DNA of 64,000 nucleotides, taken from NCBI RefSeq assembly GCF_009677585.1, contig NZ_WKYV01000017.1, positions 1 through 64,000 on the forward strand, read 5' to 3'. A model generated the notes under the pieces. It saw only the letters and a program-made list of their open reading frames with translations, did not search any database and was not told the origin of the DNA. Source of the stretch: Lactonifactor sp. BIOML-A5. GTDB lineage: Bacteria; Bacillota; Clostridia; Lachnospirales; Lachnospiraceae. Made by a program: the position numbers and the translations under genes. Shown here in pieces: positions 8,668-16,568 of the stretch; position 1 is the first letter of the stretch; each line of letters starts with the position of its first letter.

Positions 8668-9312
8668 TTGGACGCTAAGGGGATTTCTAGGGCAGTGATA
8701 AGCAGACTACCTCGCTATTACCGATATTTGGGTGAACTAATGGAAGACGGAGTAGAGCGAATCTCTTCCAATGAACTAAGCGAGAAGATGCGGGTGACAG
8801 CATCTCAGATCAGACAAGATCTTAATAATTTCGGCGGTTTCGGTCAGCAGGGGTATGGATACAATGTACAGTACCTGTACACGGAGATCGGTAAAATTTT
8901 AGGATTAGACCATGTGCATCATATGATTATATTGGGAGCCGGCAATCTGGGACAGGCGCTGGCTAATTATGTTCAGTTTGAAAAAAGAGGTTTTAAGGTA
9001 GTTGGACTGTTTGACGTCAATCCCGTACTGGCAGGGGTATCTGTCCGTGGAATTGAGATTAAGATGATAAGTGATCTGGAGGAGTTTTTAAAGAACAATA
9101 GTGTACAGATAGCCGCCCTGACACTGCCGAAAAACAAAGCCGCAGAGATGGCTGACTTATTGGTGGCTAATAATATAAAGGCGATATGGAATTTTGCCCA
9201 CCTGGATCTCACTTTACCGGAAAATGTGATTGTAGAAAATGTGCACTTGTCGGAAAGCCTGATGCGGCTGTCCTATAATTTGAACAGATATGTGAATGAA
9301 CATCAACAATAA
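8668..9312 (+). CDS. rex: Redox-sensing transcriptional repressor Rex
   Basis: This 214-residue protein has the Rex layout: an N-terminal winged helix (about 1-80, with SNELSEKMRVTASQIRQDLNNFGGFG) and a Rossmann domain starting with GAGNLG at residues 90-95. Rex binds DNA when NADH/NAD is low and leaves it when NADH rises, controlling fermentation and redox genes. The start is TTG behind AGGAGGG at 8654-8660. Its own consensus promoter lies upstream and a strong terminator follows. nfnAB and nnr in this window also concern NAD(P)H balance, but direct control by Rex is not shown by the sequence. Confidence 0.96.
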   Translation: MDAKGISRAVISRLPRYYRYLGELMEDGVERISSNELSEKMRVTASQIRQDLNNFGGFGQQGYGYNVQYLYTEIGKILGLDHVHHMIILGAGNLGQALANYVQFEKRGFKVVGLFDVNPVLAGVSVRGIEIKMISDLEEFLKNNSVQIAALTLPKNKAAEMADLLVANNIKAIWNFAHLDLTLPENVIVENVHLSESLMRLSYNLNRYVNEHQQ

Positions 9313-9318
9313 ATTGAG

Positions 9319-9351
9319 AAATTAGCAGCGGAGCTTCCGCTGCTAATTTTT
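9319..9351 (+). terminator. Rho-independent terminator after rex
   Basis: AAATTAGCAGCGGA at 9319-9332 pairs perfectly with TCCGCTGCTAATTT at 9336-9349 around a 3-base loop, followed by T residues. Only 22 bases separate its end from the nnr start, too few for a separate promoter. Confidence 0.85.
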
Positions 9352-9373
9352 CGAACAAGGAGGAGGGGGATCT

Positions 9374-10867
9374 ATGCATTACGCAGTAACCAGCGAACAG
9401 ATGAAAGCCCTGGATACCCACACGATAAAGGATATGGGGATTCCGTCCCTTGTATTGATGGAGCGGGCGGCCCTGTGTACAGTGGAAGAAATCAGGGAAC
9501 CGCTTTTTTCTAAAGATCGGATTTTGCTTGTATGCGGGTCCGGCAATAATGGGGCAGACGGGGTGGCAATGGCCAGAATTCTTCACAACAGAGGAGTTAC
9601 AGCTGAAATATTTTTAGTGGGTAATAAAGACCGCTGGACAGAGGAAATGCGCATACAAATAGACATAGCAAAAAATTACAGGGTACCATTTGTTAATAAC
9701 CCGGCGTGGGATGAATATACTACTATAGTAGATGCAATTTTTGGGGTTGGTCTTTCCAGAAAGGTAAGCGGGAGTTATAATGATGTTATTACATCCATTA
9801 ACGCTGCATCTGCAAGGGTGATTTCCGTTGATATACCCTCAGGAATCCACGGAAACACAGGGGAAATTATGGGAACAGCGGTGAGGGCGGATAAAACAGT
9901 AACCTTTGCCTTCCCAAAAGCAGGTCTGTATTTCTACCCCGGAGCTGAGTATGCAGGAGAGCTGGCAGTCGCCGATATCGGAATACAGCTGATGGAGACT
10001 GGGGATACAAGAAAGTATTATTCCTGTATGGATGAGAGCGAGCTTGGCCTTCTTCCGAAACGGCAGCCCTCCGGGAATAAGGGGAACTTTGGCAAAGTGC
10101 TGATGATCGCAGGGACCAAAGGAATGAGCGGTGCTGCTTTTCTGGCTTCCAATGCCTGTCTGGCAACAGGGGCAGGTATGGTCAGAATACATACACGGGA
10201 AGAAAACAGAATTATACTGCAGACGCAGCTCCCTGAGGCAATGCTCTCTGTATATGGCGAGGCGGACTGGAATCCCCAGGCTGTCAGTGAGGCAGTTCAG
10301 TGGGCGGATGTAATAGCCATTGGACCGGGCATAGGCAAAGATCCTATGCTTTTGGATATGATTGCCTGGATTCTGGCAAATTGCAGAAAACCTATGGTAC
10401 TGGACGCAGACTGTCTGAATCTGCTGAGCACACAGGAAGAACTTCTGGCGAAAAGAAGCGGCCCCTGTGTGATTACGCCTCATATGGGAGAGATGGCCCG
10501 GCTGCTCCACACCACGGTATCTGCCCTGAAAAAAGAATTTCCTAAAAATGTACAGGCTTACGGGCGATCCAAAAACCTAATCTGTGTCTGTAAGGATGCC
10601 AGAACAGTGACCTGCCTACCGGACGGTGCCTGCTATCTGAACCTGACCGGCAACGAGGGAATGGCCACTGCGGGAGCGGGAGATGTCCTTACCGGCGTGA
10701 TTGCCGGTCTGCTGGCCCAGGGCCTGCCGGCGGAAAAAGCTGCTCCTCTTGGGGTTTATATCCATGGAAGGGCAGGAGATATTGCAAAAGAAAAGCTTGG
10801 ATCCTATAGTCTGCTGGCCCGGGATATTATCCGGGGACTGGCTCCTATTTTGAGAGAAAGAGGATAA
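9374..10867 (+). CDS. nnr: Bifunctional NAD(P)HX epimerase / ADP-dependent dehydratase
   Basis: This 497-residue fusion repairs damaged, hydrated NAD(P)H. The N-terminal YjeF epimerase domain (about 1-215) has GSGNNGADG at 55-63; the C-terminal ribokinase-like dehydratase domain (about 230-495) has ITPHMGEMARL and a GAGDVLTG active-site motif near residues 435-442. The fused form is usual in bacteria. The ATG follows an AAGGAGGAGGGGG site. It is followed by alr after 4 bases, an arrangement common in Firmicutes. Transcription probably depends on read-through of the rex terminator or a promoter inside rex. Confidence 0.94.
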   Translation: MHYAVTSEQMKALDTHTIKDMGIPSLVLMERAALCTVEEIREPLFSKDRILLVCGSGNNGADGVAMARILHNRGVTAEIFLVGNKDRWTEEMRIQIDIAKNYRVPFVNNPAWDEYTTIVDAIFGVGLSRKVSGSYNDVITSINAASARVISVDIPSGIHGNTGEIMGTAVRADKTVTFAFPKAGLYFYPGAEYAGELAVADIGIQLMETGDTRKYYSCMDESELGLLPKRQPSGNKGNFGKVLMIAGTKGMSGAAFLASNACLATGAGMVRIHTREENRIILQTQLPEAMLSVYGEADWNPQAVSEAVQWADVIAIGPGIGKDPMLLDMIAWILANCRKPMVLDADCLNLLSTQEELLAKRSGPCVITPHMGEMARLLHTTVSALKKEFPKNVQAYGRSKNLICVCKDARTVTCLPDGACYLNLTGNEGMATAGAGDVLTGVIAGLLAQGLPAEKAAPLGVYIHGRAGDIAKEKLGSYSLLARDIIRGLAPILRERG

Positions 10868-10871
10868 AAAT

Positions 10872-12044
10872 ATGAAAAAATACAGCCGTATCTACGCTTC
10901 TGTCGATCTTGATGCAATCATTCACAATATGGAAAATCTGAAACGCAATATACATATGGACACCAAACTTATGGCTGTCCTGAAGGCTGACGCCTACGGG
11001 CACGGAGCGGTTCCCATTGCCCGTCATATAAAAGATCTGGACTACCTATGGGGATTTGGAGTGGCCACAGTGGAGGAAGCCGTCAGTCTCCGGAAAAACG
11101 GCATTGACAATCCTATACTGCTTCTGGGCTATTCTTTCCGGGAGCATTACGATACAATAGCAGCCTATGATATCCGCCCCACCGTTTTTAAGCTGGATAT
11201 GGCACGGGAACTGTCGGAAGCGGGGCAGAAGGCAGGAAAAATAATCAAGGTGCACCTTTCCGTAGATACAGGTATGACCAACACAGGTTTTTCAGATACC
11301 GCAGAAAGCATTAAATTAATCCAAAGTATTCAGCTTCTGCCCAATATCAAAGTGGAAGGCCTGTATTCCCAATTTACCAGAGCAGACGAAACAAGCAAGC
11401 GTCCTGCTTATGTACAGCTGGATCGCTATCTTAACTTCCTGGAACTGGCGGAAAAGTCGGGCATTCATATTCCGCTTAAGCATTGTTCCAACAGCGCATC
11501 TTTGATCCGTGTACCGGAGGCTAATCTGGATCTTGCCCGAACCGGCATTGCCCTTTACGGCCTCTATCCTTCCAGCAAGGTAGAAAGAGATATCGTTTCT
11601 CTGAAGCCTGTAATGTCTTTAAAAAGTCATATTGCTTTCATTAAGACTGTGCCGGCCGATGTGGCGGTCAGCCTGGGAGGAACCTTTAAAACAGACTGGG
11701 AGACAAAGATAGCCACGATTCCGGTAGGGTATGCAGACGGTTACGCCCGCTTCCTCTCCAACAAGGGTCATGTCTTAATACGGGGCCAGAAGGCACCTAT
11801 CCTGGGCAGGATCTGTATGGATCAGTTTATGGTGGATGTCACCAGGATCCCCAATGTACAGGAACTAGATCCGGTAACTCTTCTGGGAACAGATGAAGAG
11901 ATGACGATTACTGCCGATGAACTGGGAGATCTCTGCGGGCGGTTTAATTATGAATTTGTAACAGAAATTAACAAACGGGTTCCCCGGGTATATATAAAGA
12001 ATGGAGAGATTGCAGAACAGACCGACTATTTTGAAGAAGATTGA
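10872..12044 (+). CDS. alr: Alanine racemase
   Basis: This 390-residue PLP enzyme interconverts L- and D-alanine for peptidoglycan. The PLP lysine is Lys38 in VLKADAYGHG. The C-terminal beta domain holds the conserved GRICMDQFMVDVT segment and an IPVGYADGY motif with the second catalytic Tyr. It starts 4 bases after nnr, with its ribosome site inside the nnr end (AGAGGA). In bacilli alr precedes the mazE-mazF pair; here mazF follows directly. Confidence 0.95.
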   Translation: MKKYSRIYASVDLDAIIHNMENLKRNIHMDTKLMAVLKADAYGHGAVPIARHIKDLDYLWGFGVATVEEAVSLRKNGIDNPILLLGYSFREHYDTIAAYDIRPTVFKLDMARELSEAGQKAGKIIKVHLSVDTGMTNTGFSDTAESIKLIQSIQLLPNIKVEGLYSQFTRADETSKRPAYVQLDRYLNFLELAEKSGIHIPLKHCSNSASLIRVPEANLDLARTGIALYGLYPSSKVERDIVSLKPVMSLKSHIAFIKTVPADVAVSLGGTFKTDWETKIATIPVGYADGYARFLSNKGHVLIRGQKAPILGRICMDQFMVDVTRIPNVQELDPVTLLGTDEEMTITADELGDLCGRFNYEFVTEINKRVPRVYIKNGEIAEQTDYFEED

Positions 12045-12109
12045 TTAGCAAAAATTACATACAGTTTGAATACACATGAGGAAGATGGCAATACTATGGC
12101 TATAACATA

Positions 12110-12142
12110 ATTGCCGGGCCGCTGTATGCGATGCCCGGCAAT
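12110..12142 (+). other. Perfect 10-bp hairpin before mazF
   Basis: ATTGCCGGGC at 12110-12119 pairs with GCCCGGCAAT at 12133-12142 around a 13-base loop. There is no T run, so it is not a normal terminator. It ends 7 bases before the mazF ribosome site and could affect RNA stability or translation. Confidence 0.55.
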
Positions 12143-12163
12143 AAGAATCGGAGTGTGAATTGT

Positions 12164-12538
12164 GTGGTTATAAAACGTGGTGATATATTTTACGCTGATT
12201 TAAGGCCGGTGGTGGGCAGCGAACAAGGAGGAATCCGCCCGGTCTTAATCATACAGAACGATGTGGGCAATAAGCACAGCCCCACAGTAATCTGCGCCGC
12301 CATTACATCCAAGATGAATAAAGCCAAATTACCGACTCATATTGAAATTGATGCAGCATCTTATGCCATTGTAAAGGATTCCGTTATTTTACTGGAACAG
12401 CTGCGCACAATCGATAAAAGGAGATTAAAAGATAAGGTCTGCCATCTGGATCAGGATATCCTTATGAAAGTGAATCAGGCACTTTGCATTAGTCTGGATC
12501 TTCCTACATACAGGCGTAATCTTGACGAACGTAAATGA
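12164..12538 (+). CDS. mazF: MazF/NdoA-type endoribonuclease toxin without partner
   Basis: This 124-residue protein is a PemK/MazF RNase with the conserved N-terminal RGDIFYADL and [16 protein letters not shown] motifs (the loop and Arg needed for RNA cleavage) and AAITSK. MazF cuts single-stranded mRNA at short sequence motifs. GTG 12164 is chosen because GGAG lies about 10 bases upstream and the family starts at MIVKRGD; the frame extends back to 12131 through the hairpin. The 119 bases between alr and this gene cannot encode a usual 80-95 residue MazE antitoxin. The largest possible peptide there is about 9 residues, so the toxin is an orphan at this site. Confidence 0.9.
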   Translation: MVIKRGDIFYADLRPVVGSEQGGIRPVLIIQNDVGNKHSPTVICAAITSKMNKAKLPTHIEIDAASYAIVKDSVILLEQLRTIDKRRLKDKVCHLDQDILMKVNQALCISLDLPTYRRNLDERK

Positions 12539-12592
12539 AAATGATATATTTTTAATGACAAATGAGAAATTTGGAAAATAAAGGAGCTTTTC

Positions 12593-13978
12593 ATGGACGA
12601 TGGGAGTAGCAGCCCTTTATGGGCCTGCATAATTTTTGTTTTATTTATCATTATTAACGGTATTTTATATGGATTTGGAGCCGCCATACAGAGGGTGAGT
12701 GAAAGCGAACTGGAGAAAAAGGCGGATGACGGGGATACAAAGGCAGGATATCTGCTGAAGATGCTGGAGAATCCCACGGGATTTGTCAACACGCTCCAGA
12801 TAATTGCAACACTTTTCAGTATTCTGGCAGGATATCTGGGCGTGCGCGGCTTTACCCCATATCTCATCCGTTTTTTCAGAGGGTATGCACTGGACCAATA
12901 CATATCAGTTTCCGTTTTATCAGTGATTTCTGTAATACTTGTAATTCTGGTTATCCTGATTTTATTGTTGGGTATTGGAATCCTTTCCTTTAAAAAAATC
13001 TTCAGTTATCATCCTGAGAAGTATGCTTACCGCTATGTCGGTTTTGTACGGCTGGCCATGAGGCTTTGCCGTCCGTTTACCTTTGTCATAACAAAATTAT
13101 CCAATCTGGTGGTCCGGATCTTCGGCATTGATCCCAATAAAGTCTCTGACGACCTTACGGAAGAAGAGATTATTTCCATTGTGGGCGAGGCACACGAGCA
13201 GGGGGTCATAGAAGAAGGCGAAGCAGAGATGATCCAGAATATTATGGAATTCAGCGATACCGAGGCAAAGGATATTATGACTCACCGGAAGAATATTAAC
13301 AGCCTGGATGAGGAATTGACATTGGATGAAGCCATCGGCGTTATGCTGGAAAAAAGCAATTCCAGATATCCGGTGTATTCCGGAGATATTGATAATATTC
13401 AGGGGATTCTTCATCTGAAGGATGCCATGAAGCAGCTGACCTATCACCATAATGGGAATAAGCAGCTGAAAGAGATTTCCCATCTCATTCGTCCCGCTGT
13501 ATTTATTCCCGAAACAAGAAATATTAATCTGCTCTTTAAGCATATGCAGGCTAAAAAGGTGCATATGGTAATCGTTGTGGATGAATATGGACAAACCTCC
13601 GGCTTGGTAGCCATGGAGGATATTCTGGAAGAAATTGTGGGAAATATACTCGATGAATACGATGAAGATGATAATTTCATACAGACGCAGCATGATAATA
13701 CTCTGATCATGGACGGCCTTACACCTTTGGAACAGGTCGGGGAAGTGCTGGGAATAGATTTTGAGGAAGAAGAGTATGAAACACTAAATGGCTATTTAAC
13801 TTCTATTCTGGGACATATTCCCAATATAGAAGAGGACAGAGAGGTACAGGGAAAAGGGTATTCCTTCGAAATCCTGTCCGTATTAAATAATACGGTTCAA
13901 AAAGTCCGTGTAAAAAAATTACAAGAAGAAAAAGAAGGAGAAGAAGCATGTCAGGACATTCAAAATTTGCAAACATAA
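12593..13978 (+). CDS. CNNM/CBS-domain membrane protein (hemolysin C / CorC family)
   Basis: This 461-residue protein has an N-terminal CNNM membrane domain with about three hydrophobic segments (residues 8-25, 63-80 and 103-130), a pair of CBS domains (about 210-330, with [13 protein letters not shown] and [21 protein letters not shown]) and a C-terminal CorC/HlyC domain (about 345-435). Family members are linked to magnesium or other cation efflux; the hemolysin name is historical. The start follows AAAGGAG. The 3' end overlaps yebC by 31 bases, so the two are probably cotranscribed and coupled. Confidence 0.88.
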   Translation: MDDGSSSPLWACIIFVLFIIINGILYGFGAAIQRVSESELEKKADDGDTKAGYLLKMLENPTGFVNTLQIIATLFSILAGYLGVRGFTPYLIRFFRGYALDQYISVSVLSVISVILVILVILILLLGIGILSFKKIFSYHPEKYAYRYVGFVRLAMRLCRPFTFVITKLSNLVVRIFGIDPNKVSDDLTEEEIISIVGEAHEQGVIEEGEAEMIQNIMEFSDTEAKDIMTHRKNINSLDEELTLDEAIGVMLEKSNSRYPVYSGDIDNIQGILHLKDAMKQLTYHHNGNKQLKEISHLIRPAVFIPETRNINLLFKHMQAKKVHMVIVVDEYGQTSGLVAMEDILEEIVGNILDEYDEDDNFIQTQHDNTLIMDGLTPLEQVGEVLGIDFEEEEYETLNGYLTSILGHIPNIEEDREVQGKGYSFEILSVLNNTVQKVRVKKLQEEKEGEEACQDIQNLQT

Positions 13979-14676
13979 AGCATAAGAAAGAAAAGAACGA
14001 TGCCAAGAAAGGAAAAATCTTTACGGTTATCGGGAGAGAAATCGTGGTAGCGGTAAAAGAGGGAGGGCCGGATCCGGCCAATAACAGTAAGCTCAGAGAT
14101 GTTATCGCGAAAGCCAAAGCCAATAACATGCCCAACGATACCATTGACAGGGGTATCAAAAAAGCAGCCGGAGATTCCAATGCCGATAATTACGAGTATA
14201 TTACATACGAGGGATACGGTCCGAATGGAATTGCTATTATCGTAGATACTCTGACAGACAATAAAAACCGCACAGCGGGAAATGTGAGGAGTGCGTTTAC
14301 CAAGGGAAACGGAAGCATCGGCACTCCCGGCTGTGTGTCTTTTATGTTTGATAAAAAGGGACAGATCATCATCGACAAAGAGGAATGTGAGATGGACGCG
14401 GATGATCTGATGATGGCAGCCCTTGACGCCGGCGCGGAAGACTTCCAGGAGGAAGATGACAGCTATGAGATCCTCACAGATCCGGATTCATTTACGGCGG
14501 TCAGAGAAGCTCTTGAGGCTATGAACATTCCCATGATTGAAGCAGAGGTCACGATGATTCCACAGACCTATGTAGAACTTACAGATGAGGAAGCTGTTAA
14601 AAATCTGCAGAAGACGCTGGACCTTCTGGAGGACGATGATGATGTACAGTATGTATATCACAATTGGGATGAGTAA
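13948..14676 (+). CDS. yebC: YebC/PmpR family protein
   Basis: This 242-residue protein is full length for the family and begins with the typical [20 protein letters not shown]. Middle signatures include [20 protein letters not shown]. YebC proteins were described as DNA-binding regulators; recent work also assigns them a role in translating proline-rich stretches. The ATG follows GGAG and lies inside the preceding gene (31-base overlap). A terminator follows at 14708. Confidence 0.94.
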   Translation: MSGHSKFANIKHKKEKNDAKKGKIFTVIGREIVVAVKEGGPDPANNSKLRDVIAKAKANNMPNDTIDRGIKKAAGDSNADNYEYITYEGYGPNGIAIIVDTLTDNKNRTAGNVRSAFTKGNGSIGTPGCVSFMFDKKGQIIIDKEECEMDADDLMMAALDAGAEDFQEEDDSYEILTDPDSFTAVREALEAMNIPMIEAEVTMIPQTYVELTDEEAVKNLQKTLDLLEDDDDVQYVYHNWDE

Positions 14677-14707
14677 AGAACTGCTGTAATATAATTAAGA
14701 GAAAAAG

Positions 14708-14755
14708 CGGGGAAAGTTTTCCGGTACATTTTCGGAACGCTTTCCCGTATTTTTT
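14708..14755 (+). terminator. Rho-independent terminator after yebC
   Basis: CGGGGAAAG at 14708-14716 pairs with CTTTCCCG at 14740-14747 and an inner CCG/CGG extends the hairpin. It is followed by TATTTTTTG. Confidence 0.75.
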
Positions 14756-14797
14756 GTCCTCCTTTCACACATACTATCTGCAAAAAAGGAGGCAGCT

Positions 14798-15508
14798 ATG
14801 AATAATAATACAGATGCAAATAAACAGAAAGAATTAGACAAAACCGCGGCACAGAATGAGCAGATTCAGGAATTCGGCCAGGTAATTCTCAACGAGAATA
14901 ACGAAGATCACAGAATCCATCTTCTTTCAATTATCGGGGAGATTGAGGGACATGAATCCCTGTCCAATAACAGCAAAACCACGAAGTATGAACATGTACT
15001 TCCCAGGCTTGCTATGGTCGAGGACAATCAGGATATTGACGGTCTTCTTATCCTTTTGAATACAGTAGGGGGGGATGTGGAGGCGGGTCTTGCCATCGCG
15101 GAAATGATTGCATCCCTAAGCAAACCCACCGTATCTCTTGTTCTGGGCGGGGGACATTCTATAGGGGTGCCTATGGCCGTATCCGCAGACTATTCCTTTA
15201 TCGTGCCAAGTGCTACTATGGTCATACATCCGGTTCGGACTAACGGTATGTTTATCGGCGTGATGCAATCTTATAAGAACATGGAAAAGATACAGGACAG
15301 AATCACCGGATTTATCTCTGCCCACTCAAACATGAAGCAGGAGAGAATAGAAACCCTGATGCTGGACACTACCCAGTTGGTGAAAGATGTGGGAACAATG
15401 CTGGAGGGGACAGAAGCAGTCAGGGAAGGTCTCATTGATGAAGTGGGCGGCATCAGCCAGGCACTGAAAAAGCTCTATCAGCTGATTGAGGAATCCAAAC
15501 AGCAGTAA
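14798..15508 (+). CDS. tepA: ClpP-family serine protease, TepA-like
   Basis: This 236-residue S14-family protein has the nucleophile Ser121 in GGGHSIGVP and His144 in VIHPVRT. The first 40 or so residues are a polar, Gln/Asn-rich extension absent from ClpP. Position and similarity match Bacillus TepA (YmfB), which lies next to spoIIIE and helps degrade signal peptides or small acid-soluble spore proteins. It has no ATPase partner here. The ATG follows AAGGAGG. The transcript begins after the yebC terminator, but I could not identify a convincing promoter in the 43-base gap. Confidence 0.88.
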   Translation: MNNNTDANKQKELDKTAAQNEQIQEFGQVILNENNEDHRIHLLSIIGEIEGHESLSNNSKTTKYEHVLPRLAMVEDNQDIDGLLILLNTVGGDVEAGLAIAEMIASLSKPTVSLVLGGGHSIGVPMAVSADYSFIVPSATMVIHPVRTNGMFIGVMQSYKNMEKIQDRITGFISAHSNMKQERIETLMLDTTQLVKDVGTMLEGTEAVREGLIDEVGGISQALKKLYQLIEESKQQ

Positions 15509-15514
15509 CTTTTC

Positions 15515-15563
15515 CTCAGGCCGGGAGCGGGGTGGAATTATCTGGAAACTCCCCCGGTCTGAG
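15515..15563 (+). other. Long hairpin between tepA and uppP
   Basis: CTCAGGCCGGG at 15515-15525 pairs with CCCGGTCTGAG at 15553-15563 with one wobble pair and a 27-base loop. The T run afterwards is weak, so it may be an inefficient terminator or an RNA-stabilising 3' end. Confidence 0.45.
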
Positions 15564-15584
15564 ACTGTTTACACGAATTACTAA

Positions 15585-15613
15585 TTGTGCAAAACCGGAA
15601 ATTATGCTATAAT
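15585..15613 (+). promoter_or_regulatory. Possible promoter of uppP
   Basis: TATAAT at 15608-15613 is a consensus -10; a weak -35, TTGTGC at 15585-15590, lies 17 bases upstream. It is 48 bases before the uppP start. Confidence 0.5.
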
Positions 15614-15661
15614 ATCGGATTGAGCACAGTTGCTTAAATACAAAAGAAAAGGAATTGTACA

Positions 15662-16537
15662 ATGACGATACTAGAAGCCCTGCTCATGGGAGTAATACAG
15701 GGTGTCGCGGAATTTTTGCCCATCAGCAGTTCCGGACATCTGGCTATATTTGAAAATATATTAAAGATCAATACCGAAACTGGAATCTTATATGACGTAA
15801 TGCTCCATGTAGGAACGCTGATCGCAATCTTGGTTGCGTTTCGCAAAGACATTGCCCGTCTGATTCTGGAATTCTGCAGAATTGTCTATGACATTATTCA
15901 GAATGCCAAGACAATGGTACATAACAAAAAAGAAGGAGACGCCAGACGGTATAAAAAAATCATCTCCAACAATTACCGGAAAATGATTCTTTTGATTCTC
16001 GTTTCCACTATCCCCACGGGTGTCATAGGCCTGCTTATGAAAGAAGTTGTAACAGCGGCTGCCGCAACGCTTCTGGCTCCGGGAATCGGCCTTATGGTGA
16101 CAGGCGTTCTTTTGCTTGTAGTAGATTATTTTAAAGCCGGACAGAAAATTCCCAAGGATGTGAGCTACTGGCACGCACTGGCGATAGGCGCTTGTCAGGG
16201 TCTGGCAACATTCCCCGGGGTATCCCGTTCAGGTACCACGATTGTAGCCTGCCTTCTCTGTGGGTTTAACCGCAAGTTTGCCGTAAAATATTCTTTTTTG
16301 ATGTCTATTCCGGCTGTTCTCGGAGCGGCAATTCTGGAATTTAAAGATATCCCGGGCCTGGATATTGGCTGGGAGATGATGCTGACTTATATCGGAGGTA
16401 CAGTAATTGCGGGTATCGTAGGGTATATCTGTATCAAAACCATGCTTGTTATGGTGCAGAAGAAAAAGTTCCGGTATTTTTCTATCTATTGCTTTTTCAT
16501 GGGTATTGTGGCGATCGTATGTCATTTTGCTTTGTAA
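15662..16537 (+). CDS. uppP: Undecaprenyl-diphosphatase
   Basis: This 291-residue polytopic membrane protein dephosphorylates undecaprenyl diphosphate to recycle the lipid carrier for cell-wall synthesis. Both family motifs are present: GVAEFLPISSSGHL near residue 20 (Glu and Ser of the active site) and GVSRSGTTI near residue 190. Its activity also gives low-level bacitracin tolerance. The ATG follows AAAGGA. The gene is 32 bases before the FtsK/SpoIIIE gene and the two may share a transcript. Confidence 0.95.
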   Translation: MTILEALLMGVIQGVAEFLPISSSGHLAIFENILKINTETGILYDVMLHVGTLIAILVAFRKDIARLILEFCRIVYDIIQNAKTMVHNKKEGDARRYKKIISNNYRKMILLILVSTIPTGVIGLLMKEVVTAAAATLLAPGIGLMVTGVLLLVVDYFKAGQKIPKDVSYWHALAIGACQGLATFPGVSRSGTTIVACLLCGFNRKFAVKYSFLMSIPAVLGAAILEFKDIPGLDIGWEMMLTYIGGTVIAGIVGYICIKTMLVMVQKKKFRYFSIYCFFMGIVAIVCHFAL

Positions 16538-16568
16538 TTGCGTAAAACAATAAGGGAGGGGAGCCCGA

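Noticed and set aside
15515-15563. Possible T-box or riboswitch before uppP
   Set aside because: The GGGTGGAA string only resembles the T-box motif by chance; no specifier stem or terminator/antiterminator pair is seen.
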